Positions 55,074 through 64,000 are shown, counted from the first letter of the stretch. The stretch is DNA of 64,000 bases from an uncultured Eggerthella sp. (GCA_900542065.1 UQLU01000003.1:124001-188000), one strand, 5' to 3'. The notes: generated from the letters alone by a model not told the origin. Numbers and translations: made by a program.

Positions 55074-56284
55074 GTATGCAAAATGCAAGTTCAAACACGA
55101 AATTGGAAACGGTTACGGATGCTACAACAAAGAATGCAAATGCTACTCAACTCACTTCAGGGCTCGTAAGTGTGGTAACTCCTTGCTATGACGGTGAATC
55201 TTTTCTCGATCGCTATTTTGAAGGCATTCTTGCGCAAACTTATAGACCAATCGAAGTCGTTTTGGTTGACGATGGATCAACAGATGCAACCTATTCTTTG
55301 GCGCTTTCATATAAAGAAAAACTGGAGGAACAAGGTATTCGGTTTGTTTGTATCCATCAGAAAAACAAAGGTCAAGCTGCGGCAATTAATCGTGGATTAC
55401 CCGAGGTGACAGGCGAGTTTATAACATGGCCTGATAGTGACGACCTTATGTATCCTGAGAACTTAGAGAAGAAAGTGAGCTATTTGCATGCTCATCCTGA
55501 TGCAGGTTTTGTTTGCTGTCAGGTTAATCGAGTTCACGAGGGAAGTCTCAACAAGGTTGTTTCGGTTGATAAAGTTTCCGACCCCTCGAATCACTGGATT
55601 TTCGATGCACTCATTAGGGATAAGGGTGTTTATTGCTTAGATATTGCATATCTTGCGCGAACGGAAGCTTTGTTTACCGCTTTAGGGGGACGACGAATAG
55701 TCGAGAGTCCAGCAGGTCAAAATTATCAACTACTTCTTCCTCTGGCTTATTGTTATCAATGCGGTTTTATCAATGAACCTCTTGTTGCTTATGTTGCGCG
55801 TGAAGGAAGTCATTCCAATAGCTTTACTTCCTTTGAGGCACAAATTGAGCGAATTCACGAATTTGAAGAGCTGCTCCATAAAGTGATCCGCACCATTCCG
55901 ATGACGGAAGAAGAGCGTGAACTTTATGGGCGATATATAGACACGAAATTCTTACCAAGACGTTTTGTTCTATGTTCTGAATTTAACGAAATACAAGGTA
56001 TGGATAAAGCCAAAAGGCAACTTGATCAGCTGCAAGGGCGTTCCTTTGCCCGAGAATTTATTGCGCTTTTGTGTCGTCTTCATCTCGGAGGTGTTTTATC
56101 GAAGATCGCTCCTACTTTCGGAAAGGCGAAAAGTGCTTTTACAAGGATAAATAGCATCCTGAAAAGAAAACAAAACAGAACTTTGAAAAAGGAAACCAGT
56201 GATTCGGGAGGACCGAGGCGCCAATCCAAAACACTTATTTCACAGCAAGCAGACAAACAGTCATTAAGGATTGGTAAACAATGA
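55070..56284 (+). CDS. Family 2 glycosyltransferase (second)
   Basis: 404 residues with GT-A motifs LVSVVTPCYDGESFLDRYFEGILAQTYRPIEVVLVDDGSTD near 30-70 and the metal site in ITWPDSDDLMYPENL near 123. About 30 hydrophilic residues precede the domain, and the C-terminal 50 residues are very basic. Start and previous stop overlap as ATGA. AAAGGGG lies about 9 nt upstream; a second ATG two codons in is possible. Confidence 0.9.
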   Translation: MSMQNASSNTKLETVTDATTKNANATQLTSGLVSVVTPCYDGESFLDRYFEGILAQTYRPIEVVLVDDGSTDATYSLALSYKEKLEEQGIRFVCIHQKNKGQAAAINRGLPEVTGEFITWPDSDDLMYPENLEKKVSYLHAHPDAGFVCCQVNRVHEGSLNKVVSVDKVSDPSNHWIFDALIRDKGVYCLDIAYLARTEALFTALGGRRIVESPAGQNYQLLLPLAYCYQCGFINEPLVAYVAREGSHSNSFTSFEAQIERIHEFEELLHKVIRTIPMTEEERELYGRYIDTKFLPRRFVLCSEFNEIQGMDKAKRQLDQLQGRSFAREFIALLCRLHLGGVLSKIAPTFGKAKSAFTRINSILKRKQNRTLKKETSDSGGPRRQSKTLISQQADKQSLRIGKQ

Positions 56285-57429
56285 AAGTCGGAATTCTTAC
56301 TTTTCAAAATGCGAATAATTACGGTGCAGCACTTCAGGCTTTTGCTTTATGCAGCACAGTGCGCAGATTAGGATACAGCGCTGAACTAATTGATTACAAA
56401 AATCCTTCGGTAACGGAGTATGAAAATCCGCGGTTACCATACTTATCAGAGGCGATGACAAATCCTGTTGGTTTTGTATTTCGATTAGCAACCGAAAAGG
56501 CTTTTTCATGTCGAAAAAAGGCCTTCGATTCTTTTAACGAAAAATATGAGCTAATAGGCCCGCCAATTGAAACTCAGACGGATATCGAAAACGAATACGA
56601 TGTTGTTATTGTCGGAAGCGATCAGGTGTGGAATCCAGTTATTACTGGCGGCGATATGACCTATTTTCTTTCGCAGGTTGATTCTTCGCAAACACACAAA
56701 GTAGCGTATGCGGCGAGCTTTGGTTACGAATCATTTCCGAGCGACCTAGCGAAGCAATGCGGTGAAGCACTGGCAGATTTCGATTGCATTGGGGTTCGTG
56801 AAACAGAAGGAAGTATTCTGGCGAAAACTCTGTCAAGCGCTAATTCCTCGGTCGTTTTAGATCCTACGTTGCTGTTCCAAAAAACCGATTGGGAAACGGT
56901 AATTGCATCGGGCTCAATTCGAGAAAGCATCTTGGAATTGGCGGAGCAAGACCAAGGTTATCTGTTTGTTTATATTGCTGCTGAGCGATCAAAAACCATC
57001 TCCTTTGCGAAGCGCGTGGCAAAACAAAGGAATTTAAACATAGTACTTATAAGTGGTTATCGTGGTCTTCCTTTTATTCACTGCGGAAAAGATGTTTCGT
57101 TTGCTACTTTGGAAGAATTTCTCTTCCTAATGCAGCATGCCAGCCTCGTGGTGACAAGTTCTTTTCATGGGTATGCTTTAGCACTTGCCCTAGAAAAAGA
57201 CGTTTATTTCTCGTTGGTCAATGGTAGAAATACTAAAAACTCTCGTTTGCTATCGTTAGCAAAAATTACAAAGACCGAAGATAGGAAAATCGCTGATCAA
57301 GTGGCTCTGTTGCCCATGGATTATTCCGCTGTAAGCAGGCGAGTTGAAGTCGAACGCCAGCAATCCCTTTCGTTTTTGCAGTGTGGCTTAAAAAAGTGCG
57401 CTGTTATTCGAAAGGGGGCAAAGGCATGA
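56281..57429 (+). CDS. Polysaccharide pyruvyltransferase family protein
   Basis: 382 residues of the CsaB/PssM-type family that adds a ketal pyruvate from phosphoenolpyruvate to a sugar. Marks are KVGILTFQNANNYGAALQAFAL at the N-terminus, VVIVGSDQVWNPVITGGDMTYFL near 105, VGVRETEGS-like IGVRETEGSILAK near 163, and VVTSSFHGYALALAL near 288 with the conserved His. Overlaps both neighbours by ATGA. The following F420-hydrogenase-beta-like gene is a frequent partner of this family in surface-polysaccharide clusters. Confidence 0.88.
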   Translation: MKVGILTFQNANNYGAALQAFALCSTVRRLGYSAELIDYKNPSVTEYENPRLPYLSEAMTNPVGFVFRLATEKAFSCRKKAFDSFNEKYELIGPPIETQTDIENEYDVVIVGSDQVWNPVITGGDMTYFLSQVDSSQTHKVAYAASFGYESFPSDLAKQCGEALADFDCIGVRETEGSILAKTLSSANSSVVLDPTLLFQKTDWETVIASGSIRESILELAEQDQGYLFVYIAAERSKTISFAKRVAKQRNLNIVLISGYRGLPFIHCGKDVSFATLEEFLFLMQHASLVVTSSFHGYALALALEKDVYFSLVNGRNTKNSRLLSLAKITKTEDRKIADQVALLPMDYSAVSRRVEVERQQSLSFLQCGLKKCAVIRKGAKA

Positions 57430-58772
57430 GTAAGGGAGTCTTGTATACCTGTGATTTGATTTGCTATGGCGTTGCGTCTCCTGCGGCGTTTCAAGACTAT
57501 ATTGCTTTGCTCGAAAAACATTCAGGCAAAGTGGTGGAGCAGTATATCCATCGTGGGTTTGGGCTTATGACAGGCGAGGGAGCAAAGGTTGTCTACGAAG
57601 ATGGAGCAGTAGAGCAGAACACTCCAGAAACAAATCTTTGGAGTCGTCTTTGGTATCACTACTTAGTCAGGGAGAGCTGTTATCACTGCAAATATCATTC
57701 CCTTGAGCGTCCAGGCAACATAACTATTGGAGATTACTGGGGCGTTGAAAAGACACTTCCTGGGTTTAAGGATGAATGGGGCGTGTCGTGTATTTTGGTA
57801 AACGATGGACAAGGTTTAGCTTTACTCGATCAAGCAAAAGGACATCTTGAGCTGCATAAAACGTCAGTATCAGATGTTGCTAATGCAATGCAGCCCATGC
57901 TGTTTAAACAGCCAGAAGATGATAGGCAAAACATGTTTTGGAAAGCTTACGACAAGAGCGGTTTTGAAGGGGCTTGTAAGTCTCTCGGATTTCTTGGATG
58001 CAAAAAATCTATCGAAGCAATACGACGAATAGTGCCATCGGCTTTTCGTCTGCTTTTATCAGCATTAAGGGAAAAAGCTAGCGTTGATGGTAAAGCTAGA
58101 ATCAATAAGACAGATAGGACGCGCAAAGGTGCAGACAATTCTGAATGCGGTGATGAATCTAGCGAGGCATCTATACAGCGCAATTACCCTTCGGCATTTG
58201 CTGCAAAGCATTCTAGTGAAGCAATAAGAAAACAAAGCTCTTCGGGTGGGGCATTTTATGCTCTGGCTCAAACTATCATCAATCAAGGTGGAGTCGTATA
58301 CGGTTGTGCGTTTGACGAAAGCCATAAAGCCCAGCACATTCGCTGCGAAACTATGGATGAAGTTGTTCGCTGCATGGGTTCGAAATACTCACAAAGTGAT
58401 CTTGGTGACTCTCTAGAAAAAACAAAAGAAGACATAAATGCTGGCAGAAATGTGCTTTTTACAGGCACCCCCTGTCAGATAGCTGCAGCCCGCTTCGTTT
58501 GCGAAAAACAGAAAAAAACTTTGAATGCCAAAGCTTCCAAATTGTTTAACAGTCCTGGTGAGTGTTGCGGCTGTATGGCTTGTATGGCCTTATGCCCTCA
58601 GGGAGCAATAGAGATGAGGGCTGATTCTAAAGGGTTTATGTACCCACACATCATTTCGAATTTATGTACGGGATGCATGAAGTGTATGAGGTTATGCAGC
58701 TTCAAGACCAAACAGGAAGGTGCTACCGATTTCTTGCGTGAAAACGAAGGGAAAGAGGAACGATGTCGGTAG
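57426..58772 (+). CDS. F420-hydrogenase-beta-like Fe-S reductase with permuted domain order
   Basis: 448 residues. Relatives normally run: two 4Fe-4S clusters, then an SSSGG-to-TGTPCQ segment, then a CDLICYGV-to-GDYWG segment. Here the order is reversed by block: LYTCDLICYGVASP at residues 6-20 with CYHCKYH and NITIGDYWG near 85-105 come first; YPSAFAAKHSSEAIRKQSSSGG near 254 and FTGTPCQIAAARFVC near 345 follow; the ferredoxin motifs CCGCMACMALCP near 380 and CTGCMKCMRLC near 415 come last. Each block looks intact, in one uninterrupted frame. Start ATG 57426 overlaps the preceding stop as ATGA. Role probably redox chemistry in surface-sugar synthesis; a rearranged or non-functional gene is possible. 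Confidence 0.8.
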   Translation: MSKGVLYTCDLICYGVASPAAFQDYIALLEKHSGKVVEQYIHRGFGLMTGEGAKVVYEDGAVEQNTPETNLWSRLWYHYLVRESCYHCKYHSLERPGNITIGDYWGVEKTLPGFKDEWGVSCILVNDGQGLALLDQAKGHLELHKTSVSDVANAMQPMLFKQPEDDRQNMFWKAYDKSGFEGACKSLGFLGCKKSIEAIRRIVPSAFRLLLSALREKASVDGKARINKTDRTRKGADNSECGDESSEASIQRNYPSAFAAKHSSEAIRKQSSSGGAFYALAQTIINQGGVVYGCAFDESHKAQHIRCETMDEVVRCMGSKYSQSDLGDSLEKTKEDINAGRNVLFTGTPCQIAAARFVCEKQKKTLNAKASKLFNSPGECCGCMACMALCPQGAIEMRADSKGFMYPHIISNLCTGCMKCMRLCSFKTKQEGATDFLRENEGKEERCR

Positions 58773-59914
58773 ATATTTCAGTAATAATCCCTGTTTATAA
58801 TGCAGAAAAAACGCTCGGGCGCTGTCTCGATAGCATTTTGTGCCAAAAACCACGTTTAGAAGTATTTTTAATCAATGATTGCTCTACAGATGGCACCCTG
58901 AAGGTCTGCAAAGAGTATCAGTCTAGATATAGCAATGTAAGCGTTATTAGCAATTCAAGTAACGTTGGCCAGGGCTTATCTCGCAATGTAGGTATTAAAA
59001 AAGCAGCTGGCACCTACCTTGCCTTCGTAGATGCAGACGATATGGTTTCTGAATACATGTTCGATGACTTGTTTTCCTTGGCACGTGCGGGCGATTACGA
59101 CATTGTTGGCTGTAGGCTTAAAGAAATAAATGAGGATGAGCTCTTAAAAAGCAATTTCAGCAGTTTCGTTAATCAGCTTGCAAATCAACGGCTTCGGAGT
59201 GTTAAGAGTTTCAATAAGGAGGCTATTGAGTCGGTTTTAGTATCGGCTTTAATTGGAGGGGTTGTTGAGGAGCCTCTTGAAGAAGCGCTTCCTTGGTCTT
59301 CATGCACGTATCTCTATCGAAATGATTTAGTAAAAGCTAACAATATCGCGTTTCTCTCTGAGAGGGTTACTTACAGTGAGGATTTATTCTTTAATCTTGA
59401 TACATTTCGAAGAGCGGATAGTTGTGCGATAACAACTACGGAATACTACTTTTATTTAAAAAATCCCCTTTCTACCGTGCATCATTATCACGATCCTGTA
59501 AGTAAATGTGAAAAGTTACTTACCTATACAGAGAACAATAAAAGTTTATTCCAAAAGGCTCAGATAAGAATTTTCAATACGTTTGTTGGGAGCTTACTTC
59601 GGCTGGTAACCGATAGCTCTATTCCGTGGATTAAAAAGTACTCTATTGCAAAAAAATTGAATCTTACCAGTGTCTTTGTTGATTCGTTTTCAAGCATGCC
59701 AATGAAGACTCTAACTTTTCCAAGCAAGGTTTTTTTAATGCTCGCTAGAAAAAAATTGACGAGCTTTGAATTAGCTCTTGTTTATGCAGCAGCAAAAAAG
59801 AATCAAATTCTAGATTTATTTCACCGAGGAAGAGGAAGTTTGCCTGTAGGCAGTAAACAGGAACCAGCGTCAACAAGTACCGCAAAACATAGTAGTTCTA
59901 GGAATAGCAAATGA
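58763..59914 (+). CDS. Family 2 glycosyltransferase (third)
   Basis: 383 residues: MSVDISVIIPVYNAEKTLGRCLDSILCQ, INDCSTDGTLKVCKEYQSRYSNV, and AFVDADDMVSEYMFDD near 90 with the metal-binding Asp pair. It is a close paralogue of the glycosyltransferase at 52334, including the middle SERVTYSEDLFFNLD block and the YYFYLKNPLSTVHHYHDP block. Overlaps the previous gene by 10 nt; GAGGAA serves as ribosome site. The C-terminal 25 residues are Ser/Thr-rich. Confidence 0.9.
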   Translation: MSVDISVIIPVYNAEKTLGRCLDSILCQKPRLEVFLINDCSTDGTLKVCKEYQSRYSNVSVISNSSNVGQGLSRNVGIKKAAGTYLAFVDADDMVSEYMFDDLFSLARAGDYDIVGCRLKEINEDELLKSNFSSFVNQLANQRLRSVKSFNKEAIESVLVSALIGGVVEEPLEEALPWSSCTYLYRNDLVKANNIAFLSERVTYSEDLFFNLDTFRRADSCAITTTEYYFYLKNPLSTVHHYHDPVSKCEKLLTYTENNKSLFQKAQIRIFNTFVGSLLRLVTDSSIPWIKKYSIAKKLNLTSVFVDSFSSMPMKTLTFPSKVFLMLARKKLTSFELALVYAAAKKNQILDLFHRGRGSLPVGSKQEPASTSTAKHSSSRNSK

Positions 59915-60687
59915 AAGCACTTGTAATAATTCCAGCATATAACGAAGAAGAGTCTTTAAAAGAGGCGGTAGAGTCACTTATTTCGGTATATCCAACAATT
60001 GACTATTTGATAATAAACGATGGGTCAACGGATGGAACAGCTTCAGTATGTCGTGAACAGGGTTATCCGTTCTTGGATCTACCCGTTAATTTGGGGCTTT
60101 CAGATGCGTTTCAAACAGGAATGAAATACGCCTATCGCCACAATTACGACTGTGCCATTCAGTTTGATGCTGACGGGCAGCATCAGCCAGAATATATAGA
60201 AAAACTAATCGCGGCAATCGAGCAGAACGATATAGTAATTGGATCGCGTTTTATGCATTCAAAAAAGCCTCTGACTTTACGCATGATAGGGAGTGCTTTC
60301 CTATCTGCGGCAATAAAGCATGTTACGAGCGTAAAATTAACAGATCCAACTTCTGGGATGCGTGCATTTAATAAACGCATGATTGATCAACTGGCGCACG
60401 GTTCAAACTTTGGACCAGAACCTGATACTATTTCTTTTCTTATTAAAACGGCTAACGCGCAAGTAACTGAAATTCCTGTTCAAATGCAGGAAAGATTTGC
60501 AGGAGAAAGCTACCTTACGCCCTGGAAAGCGATTGTATATATGCTCAAGATGACGCTGCCCATTTTGTTTATTCAGCTTATGCATAGACGAAATATGAAA
60601 TTAGCTTCCAGGGAAAAAGATCTTATTCAACAAAAGGCAATCGAAAAATATGAGCGATATTGGCATAGCGAGTCAACGATCAGGTAA
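59911..60687 (+). CDS. Family 2 glycosyltransferase, dolichol/undecaprenyl-phosphate-sugar type
   Basis: 258 residues of the DPM1-like subgroup: KALVIIPAYNEEESLKEAV, LIINDGSTDGTASVC, LPVNLGLSDAFQTGMKYA and FDADGQHQPEYIEKL near 90, then GSRFM and TDPTSGMRAFNKRM. These enzymes pass a sugar onto a polyprenyl phosphate. A hydrophobic stretch near 215-230 (IVYMLKMTLPILFIQLM) may contact the membrane. Last gene of the overlapping operon (ATGA with the previous gene). Confidence 0.9.
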   Translation: MKALVIIPAYNEEESLKEAVESLISVYPTIDYLIINDGSTDGTASVCREQGYPFLDLPVNLGLSDAFQTGMKYAYRHNYDCAIQFDADGQHQPEYIEKLIAAIEQNDIVIGSRFMHSKKPLTLRMIGSAFLSAAIKHVTSVKLTDPTSGMRAFNKRMIDQLAHGSNFGPEPDTISFLIKTANAQVTEIPVQMQERFAGESYLTPWKAIVYMLKMTLPILFIQLMHRRNMKLASREKDLIQQKAIEKYERYWHSESTIR

Positions 60688-60723
60688 TGTTTAAATACTG
60701 TTTGATGTTTCGCTCGGCTGCTC

Positions 60724-62757
60724 TTACAGTGGCTCGATTTCATAAAGGCGCATGTCACCTTCTGCGAGCACCACTTTAAAACCTGGAGTAGAGTCATCTA
60801 TGCTATCTATTCCTATCCAGTTTTCAGATGATTTGCTTTGCGGAAGCGTCGGCATACTGTCCCATTCCCTGTTTTGATCTAGAAGTAATACGTATTTTGC
60901 TCCTATGGATTGGACTGCCTGTTGTACTTCTTTGTCGGTTGCGTAGTGGCAAAGACTGGTGCGAATCAGTTTAGATTCAGGGGTTTCGTTAGAGGCAGTT
61001 AATTTAATTAAGCGATAATAGGTGTTAATTGAGTTTATGCCGTACGAGAATACGCTTCCATCATGTGGCTGATTTATCACAATTGCCTCTTCTGAGATTG
61101 TTGATAGCGCCTCGTTGACAAACTCTTGTTCTTTCGAGCTATATACCTGTTCTTTAGAGGTATTAAAGATGCTTTTCATTTGCTGGTAGACAATTCCGAA
61201 AGGTGTGCGAATGGTTTGATCGCTTTGGGGATAGGCATAGTTAGGGAAAAAGTTAATCACGGCAAACCCAATAATAATTAATACAGAAATAAGATTGGAA
61301 GGTGAATTTAGGTTTAGGGTATTTAGGGTTTGCTTAATGACAGATCGCAGCATACCAATAATCAATCGCAAGCCTGCTGTAGCGATAGGCACTAGGAAAA
61401 TTACAAGATTGGCGGCTAGGCGTGAAGGGTCGGTATACCAGAATCCACCAAGAAGATGTTTGACGAATCCTGATCCACAACAACATTCAAGATAAGTAAT
61501 AGCCATGAATAACGCAGGGAAGAACAACCAAATCATCTTCTTTGAAGCTAAGTAGACTAATCCAAAAGGAATTAAAACTACTAATAGGAACTGTGGGACA
61601 GAGGCCGTTAAAGCAAGAGAGCCCAGATTAAATAAAGCGTTAACAAAGGACAAATCGCTTTCCCAGTCGTATGCTATTACGCTTTGCAAGAACGGCAGGT
61701 TGAAACAGAAAAACCATATTGCTGCTGAACCAATAACTGAACAGATTGGAGCAAGGATTTTCCAGTTACGAAAAAGCGTGATTCTAAAAGACTGCGTGTA
61801 TAAAAATGAGGCAAGGAAGCATGCGAAGAAGACAAGACAAGAGAAGAGCGCATTGGGCTGCGTTATTGCCAGAGCAATAAACGCCATAAAGGCAATGGTT
61901 AGAAATCTGGCAGAGTCTGTCTTCCATAGCATCTTCTTAATGAAAAGCATAAAGGTTGCTATTACTAGAGGCATTAAACAGAAACTTGCTAAATTCGGGT
62001 AGAGAGGACCCTTAAAAAAGAAGCCCCAAGGGAAAGCAGTAAAGGCAAGCGCAATAACTGAGCCGCATATAAGAAGCGTCCTATCTTTTTTAAATAAAGA
62101 ATGTAGCAAAATAAAAATAGAAGAGGGATAAATGATTCCAATAAAGACAGCGTTCACCGCATTAATATTTGTCGTAATAGATGACTGGAGTATTTGAGTT
62201 GTTAGAGCGACAATATAGTGCCATCCTGAAGGATAAAAACTTCCAGTATATTTTAGTGGCGATTCCGTTGAAGATAAGTAGCTGCTACTGGAAAAAGAAG
62301 ACCAAATCCCAGACTCTATAAAAGCGTGAATATAATTTATATGAGTAATATTGTCATAACGGTTAAAAAAGGAGCTTGGCCCGTCAAGTGGCTTTATATA
62401 GAAAATGCAGCAAATTAAGAGTCCAATCAAAATATAAAGAAGAAGGATAATAACTTCTCGTTTTGACAAACAAGCAATTCGTAACGTTGTTTGTTTAGGT
62501 GTGAAAGAGAAATGGCGCGCACCCGTCAAGATGGCTAAAAGCAAAACAATGGGCGTAGCCAAGACGGTAATTACATTGCAGGGAATGTGTAGGCTCCCAT
62601 AAAGAGTTGTAAGAATAGCAAAGACTGCAATGCTTGCTATGGGGGCGAATAACACAGAAAAGCTGAGATTAAAACGAAGGACTCTAAGTAGAAGAAATCC
62701 AAGCAGATAAAGTATAGTAATTGAAACAGCAAAAGCTAAAACAAATTCAGTCCACAT
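60724..62757 (-). CDS. Large polytopic membrane protein, GT-C/DUF6541-like
   Basis: 677 residues with about 14 hydrophobic helices in the first 480 and a C-terminal soluble domain of about 170 residues containing a segment for external interactions (YVLLLDQNREWDSMPTLPQ). YDNITHINYIHAFIESG near 135 is a loop after helix 4 that fits the acidic first loop of GT-C glycosyltransferases. ATG 62757 is preferred over a TTG eight codons upstream. It is convergent with the polysaccharide operon and could be a polymerase or a polyprenyl-linked glycosyltransferase for the same polymer; exact reaction unknown. Confidence 0.75.
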   Translation of the reverse strand: MWTEFVLAFAVSITILYLLGFLLLRVLRFNLSFSVLFAPIASIAVFAILTTLYGSLHIPCNVITVLATPIVLLLAILTGARHFSFTPKQTTLRIACLSKREVIILLLYILIGLLICCIFYIKPLDGPSSFFNRYDNITHINYIHAFIESGIWSSFSSSSYLSSTESPLKYTGSFYPSGWHYIVALTTQILQSSITTNINAVNAVFIGIIYPSSIFILLHSLFKKDRTLLICGSVIALAFTAFPWGFFFKGPLYPNLASFCLMPLVIATFMLFIKKMLWKTDSARFLTIAFMAFIALAITQPNALFSCLVFFACFLASFLYTQSFRITLFRNWKILAPICSVIGSAAIWFFCFNLPFLQSVIAYDWESDLSFVNALFNLGSLALTASVPQFLLVVLIPFGLVYLASKKMIWLFFPALFMAITYLECCCGSGFVKHLLGGFWYTDPSRLAANLVIFLVPIATAGLRLIIGMLRSVIKQTLNTLNLNSPSNLISVLIIIGFAVINFFPNYAYPQSDQTIRTPFGIVYQQMKSIFNTSKEQVYSSKEQEFVNEALSTISEEAIVINQPHDGSVFSYGINSINTYYRLIKLTASNETPESKLIRTSLCHYATDKEVQQAVQSIGAKYVLLLDQNREWDSMPTLPQSKSSENWIGIDSIDDSTPGFKVVLAEGDMRLYEIEPL

Positions 62758-63152
62758 GGAGTTACTTTCTTTAAAAATCAAGTGCCATATTTGGCTTTAG
62801 GTCATATTGAGAGAAGCTTTTTGAAGCAGGCTAAGCAGCTCCGACTTTTAATTATCGTAAAAAGAACTTCAAGCTCGCAAGGTCGGGTATGTTTTAATTA
62901 ATGGGGTGGGTTAATCGACGATGCGCTCATACCTACTCTCTCAAACAAGACATTACAGTATGTTTTTGTAAAGAATTCCTAATGCTATGTGAGGTGGTTG
63001 ACAGAGCAAAAGCCACTTAGTCCCATTTAACAAATGCCCTTCTAGTTAATTATTTCCTTACACGTTTTAACGTAACGTGAATTTTTAGGTGTGCGCTCTC
63101 TTCTATCGTAATCCGCAGATAGTACAGATATGATGGATGACGATAGAAGAAT
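62758..63152. promoter_or_regulatory. Divergent intergenic region before the ATP-grasp-like gene
   Basis: No gene seen. TTGACA at 62998-63003 may be a -35 but has no well-spaced -10. CACGTT (63061-63066) and AACGTG (63074-63079) form an inverted pair, a possible operator. Confidence 0.4.
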
Positions 63153-64000
63153 ATGAGCCTCGTTTACGAAAAACGGAATAATCAAGATAGTCAAGATACC
63201 TTATCAATTGATTTTGAATCCGAATTAGCCGATTCGGATTCTGTTGCGCGATCGTATGGAAATCGTTTTTCGGTTGGAAGAAAACTAGCTAGGCGAGGAA
63301 AAGTTTTTTTGCTCCGATCAAAAGGGTTTTCTGGTCACTCTGCTCGTAAATGGGCATACCTGTCTGATGTTGCTAAAGATTCTCGTAAAAGATCCAGCAG
63401 CGACTCATCCGCCGATACCTTTACTCGTTCAGAAATAAAGCAAGCAATTTCTTGGGGTTTCATGCCTGAAACAATTAGGTATTGGGGAATAAACAAAAAC
63501 AATAGAGAAGCATTTGTATCTGAATGGGATGTTCTGTATTTGCATCCCATGAATGGTAAGTATGATAAGTGGGTGCGGGATAGAATATCTGCCCTGAACA
63601 TCTTTAAAGCATACTGTTCTTATTTTGAACGAACGTATTTTCATATTATTAGGAGAGACGGAGCCCCGTTTTTTATCACGCTAACTCCTGAGGCATATAA
63701 CTTTTCTTCAAACGAAATGGGGCTCCACTCGTTTCTTATGAAACACGGTTCTATGACGCTTTCTAGAACTAATTGGTCTGAGCGCTACCAATGGGATATA
63801 CAAGCAACTGATCATGGCTTTTCGATAGATGGAATCGAAGTCAGCCATGAGCAGTTTAGACAGTGGCTTGATGTGCTCAGCCGACTCTATACGCTTGCGA
63901 TAATCGAAAAACAAACCTTGGATTGTTGGCAGCACGTTTTTAGCGGTGAGTGCAGCGTTCTTCTTAAAGTGCGCTTGCTTAATGAGGATGGGTTAAATCC
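63153..64000 (+). CDS. ATP-grasp-like protein of surface-polysaccharide clusters (3' truncated by window edge)
   Basis: The frame from ATG 63153 is open for 282 codons to the window end, and TAG lies three codons upstream of the start, so this is the true beginning. The pattern IKQAISWGFMPETIRYWG, EWDVLYLHPMNGKYDKWVRDR near 125-145, YFHIIRRDG near 172 and the FSIDGIEVSHEQF segment near 230 recalls the sugar-transfer-associated ATP-grasp group. The usual ATP-contacting Lys and Gly-loop between those blocks (expected as LKP then GSGGKG) reads here as TLSRTNWSERYQW, so ATP binding may be lost. Assignment rests on memory of the family pattern. No clear ribosome site. Confidence 0.6.
   Translation, partial: MSLVYEKRNNQDSQDTLSIDFESELADSDSVARSYGNRFSVGRKLARRGKVFLLRSKGFSGHSARKWAYLSDVAKDSRKRSSSDSSADTFTRSEIKQAISWGFMPETIRYWGINKNNREAFVSEWDVLYLHPMNGKYDKWVRDRISALNIFKAYCSYFERTYFHIIRRDGAPFFITLTPEAYNFSSNEMGLHSFLMKHGSMTLSRTNWSERYQWDIQATDHGFSIDGIEVSHEQFRQWLDVLSRLYTLAIIEKQTLDCWQHVFSGECSVLLKVRLLNEDGLN

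Noticed and set aside
63335..63935. Two short minus-strand frames near the right end
   Set aside because: Shadows of the plus-strand frame from 63153 that runs off the window.
1..64000. rRNA or tRNA genes and prophage
   Set aside because: No rRNA segment, cloverleaf with CCA-end context, integrase or phage structural gene was seen on either strand.

Overview
The window looks like chromosomal DNA of a strictly anaerobic, host-associated actinobacterium of the class Coriobacteriia (Eggerthellaceae-like). This rests on the mix of genes: a complete menaquinone operon, a large Fe-S old-yellow-enzyme oxidoreductase, 2-hydroxyacyl-CoA dehydratase genes, CaiB/BaiF CoA-transferases with TRAP and MFS carriers, and a giant surface protein of pilin-type repeats. 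This taxonomic call is inference. No rRNA, tRNA, CRISPR array, prophage or complete insertion sequence was seen.

Layout. (1) 1-7580: men operon menF(partial)-menD-menH-menB-menE/menC, the last two fused in one 905-residue protein. (2) 7833-8882: Pit-type phosphate carrier. (3) 9263-17549: a giant vWA plus isopeptide-repeat surface protein. Its start codon and signal peptide lie in different frames separated by a run of ten G; nine G would join them into a 2761-residue pre-protein, so the gene looks phase-variable and OFF as sequenced. (4) 17.8-21.0 kb: an orphan IS3-like helix-turn-helix gene, a HicAB toxin-antitoxin pair between two near-identical hairpins, a flavodoxin-type reductase and an alpha/beta hydrolase. 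(5) 21.2-27.0 kb: enoyl-CoA hydratase, acyl-CoA dehydrogenase, a TetR regulator and a divergent FMN/FAD/4Fe-4S enoate-reductase-like enzyme. A previously uncalled 28-residue hydrophobic peptide with a good ribosome site (27266-27352, minus) sits in a convergent small-RNA setting typical of type I toxin-antitoxin loci.

(6) 27.5-47.9 kb: a catabolic island with three LysR regulators, an amidohydrolase, two MFS carriers, two family III CoA-transferases, a pair of MaoC-like proteins, the 2-hydroxyacyl-CoA dehydratase activator and both subunits, and a DctQMP TRAP transporter. Together these could import an organic acid, activate it as a CoA ester, dehydrate it and reduce the enoyl product, with menaquinone or flavoproteins as electron partners; the substrate is not evident. 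A shared two-part motif occurs upstream of the CoA-transferase and of one MFS gene.

(7) 48.0-64.0 kb: cell-envelope genes. An OatA-like O-acetyltransferase with a very long Q/S/R-rich N-terminal extension is followed by a tightly overlapping surface-polysaccharide operon (second HTH paralogue, four glycosyltransferases, flippase, pyruvyltransferase, and an F420-hydrogenase-beta-like reductase whose domains are in permuted order). A large polytopic membrane protein lies on the opposite strand, and a partial ATP-grasp-like gene runs off the right end.
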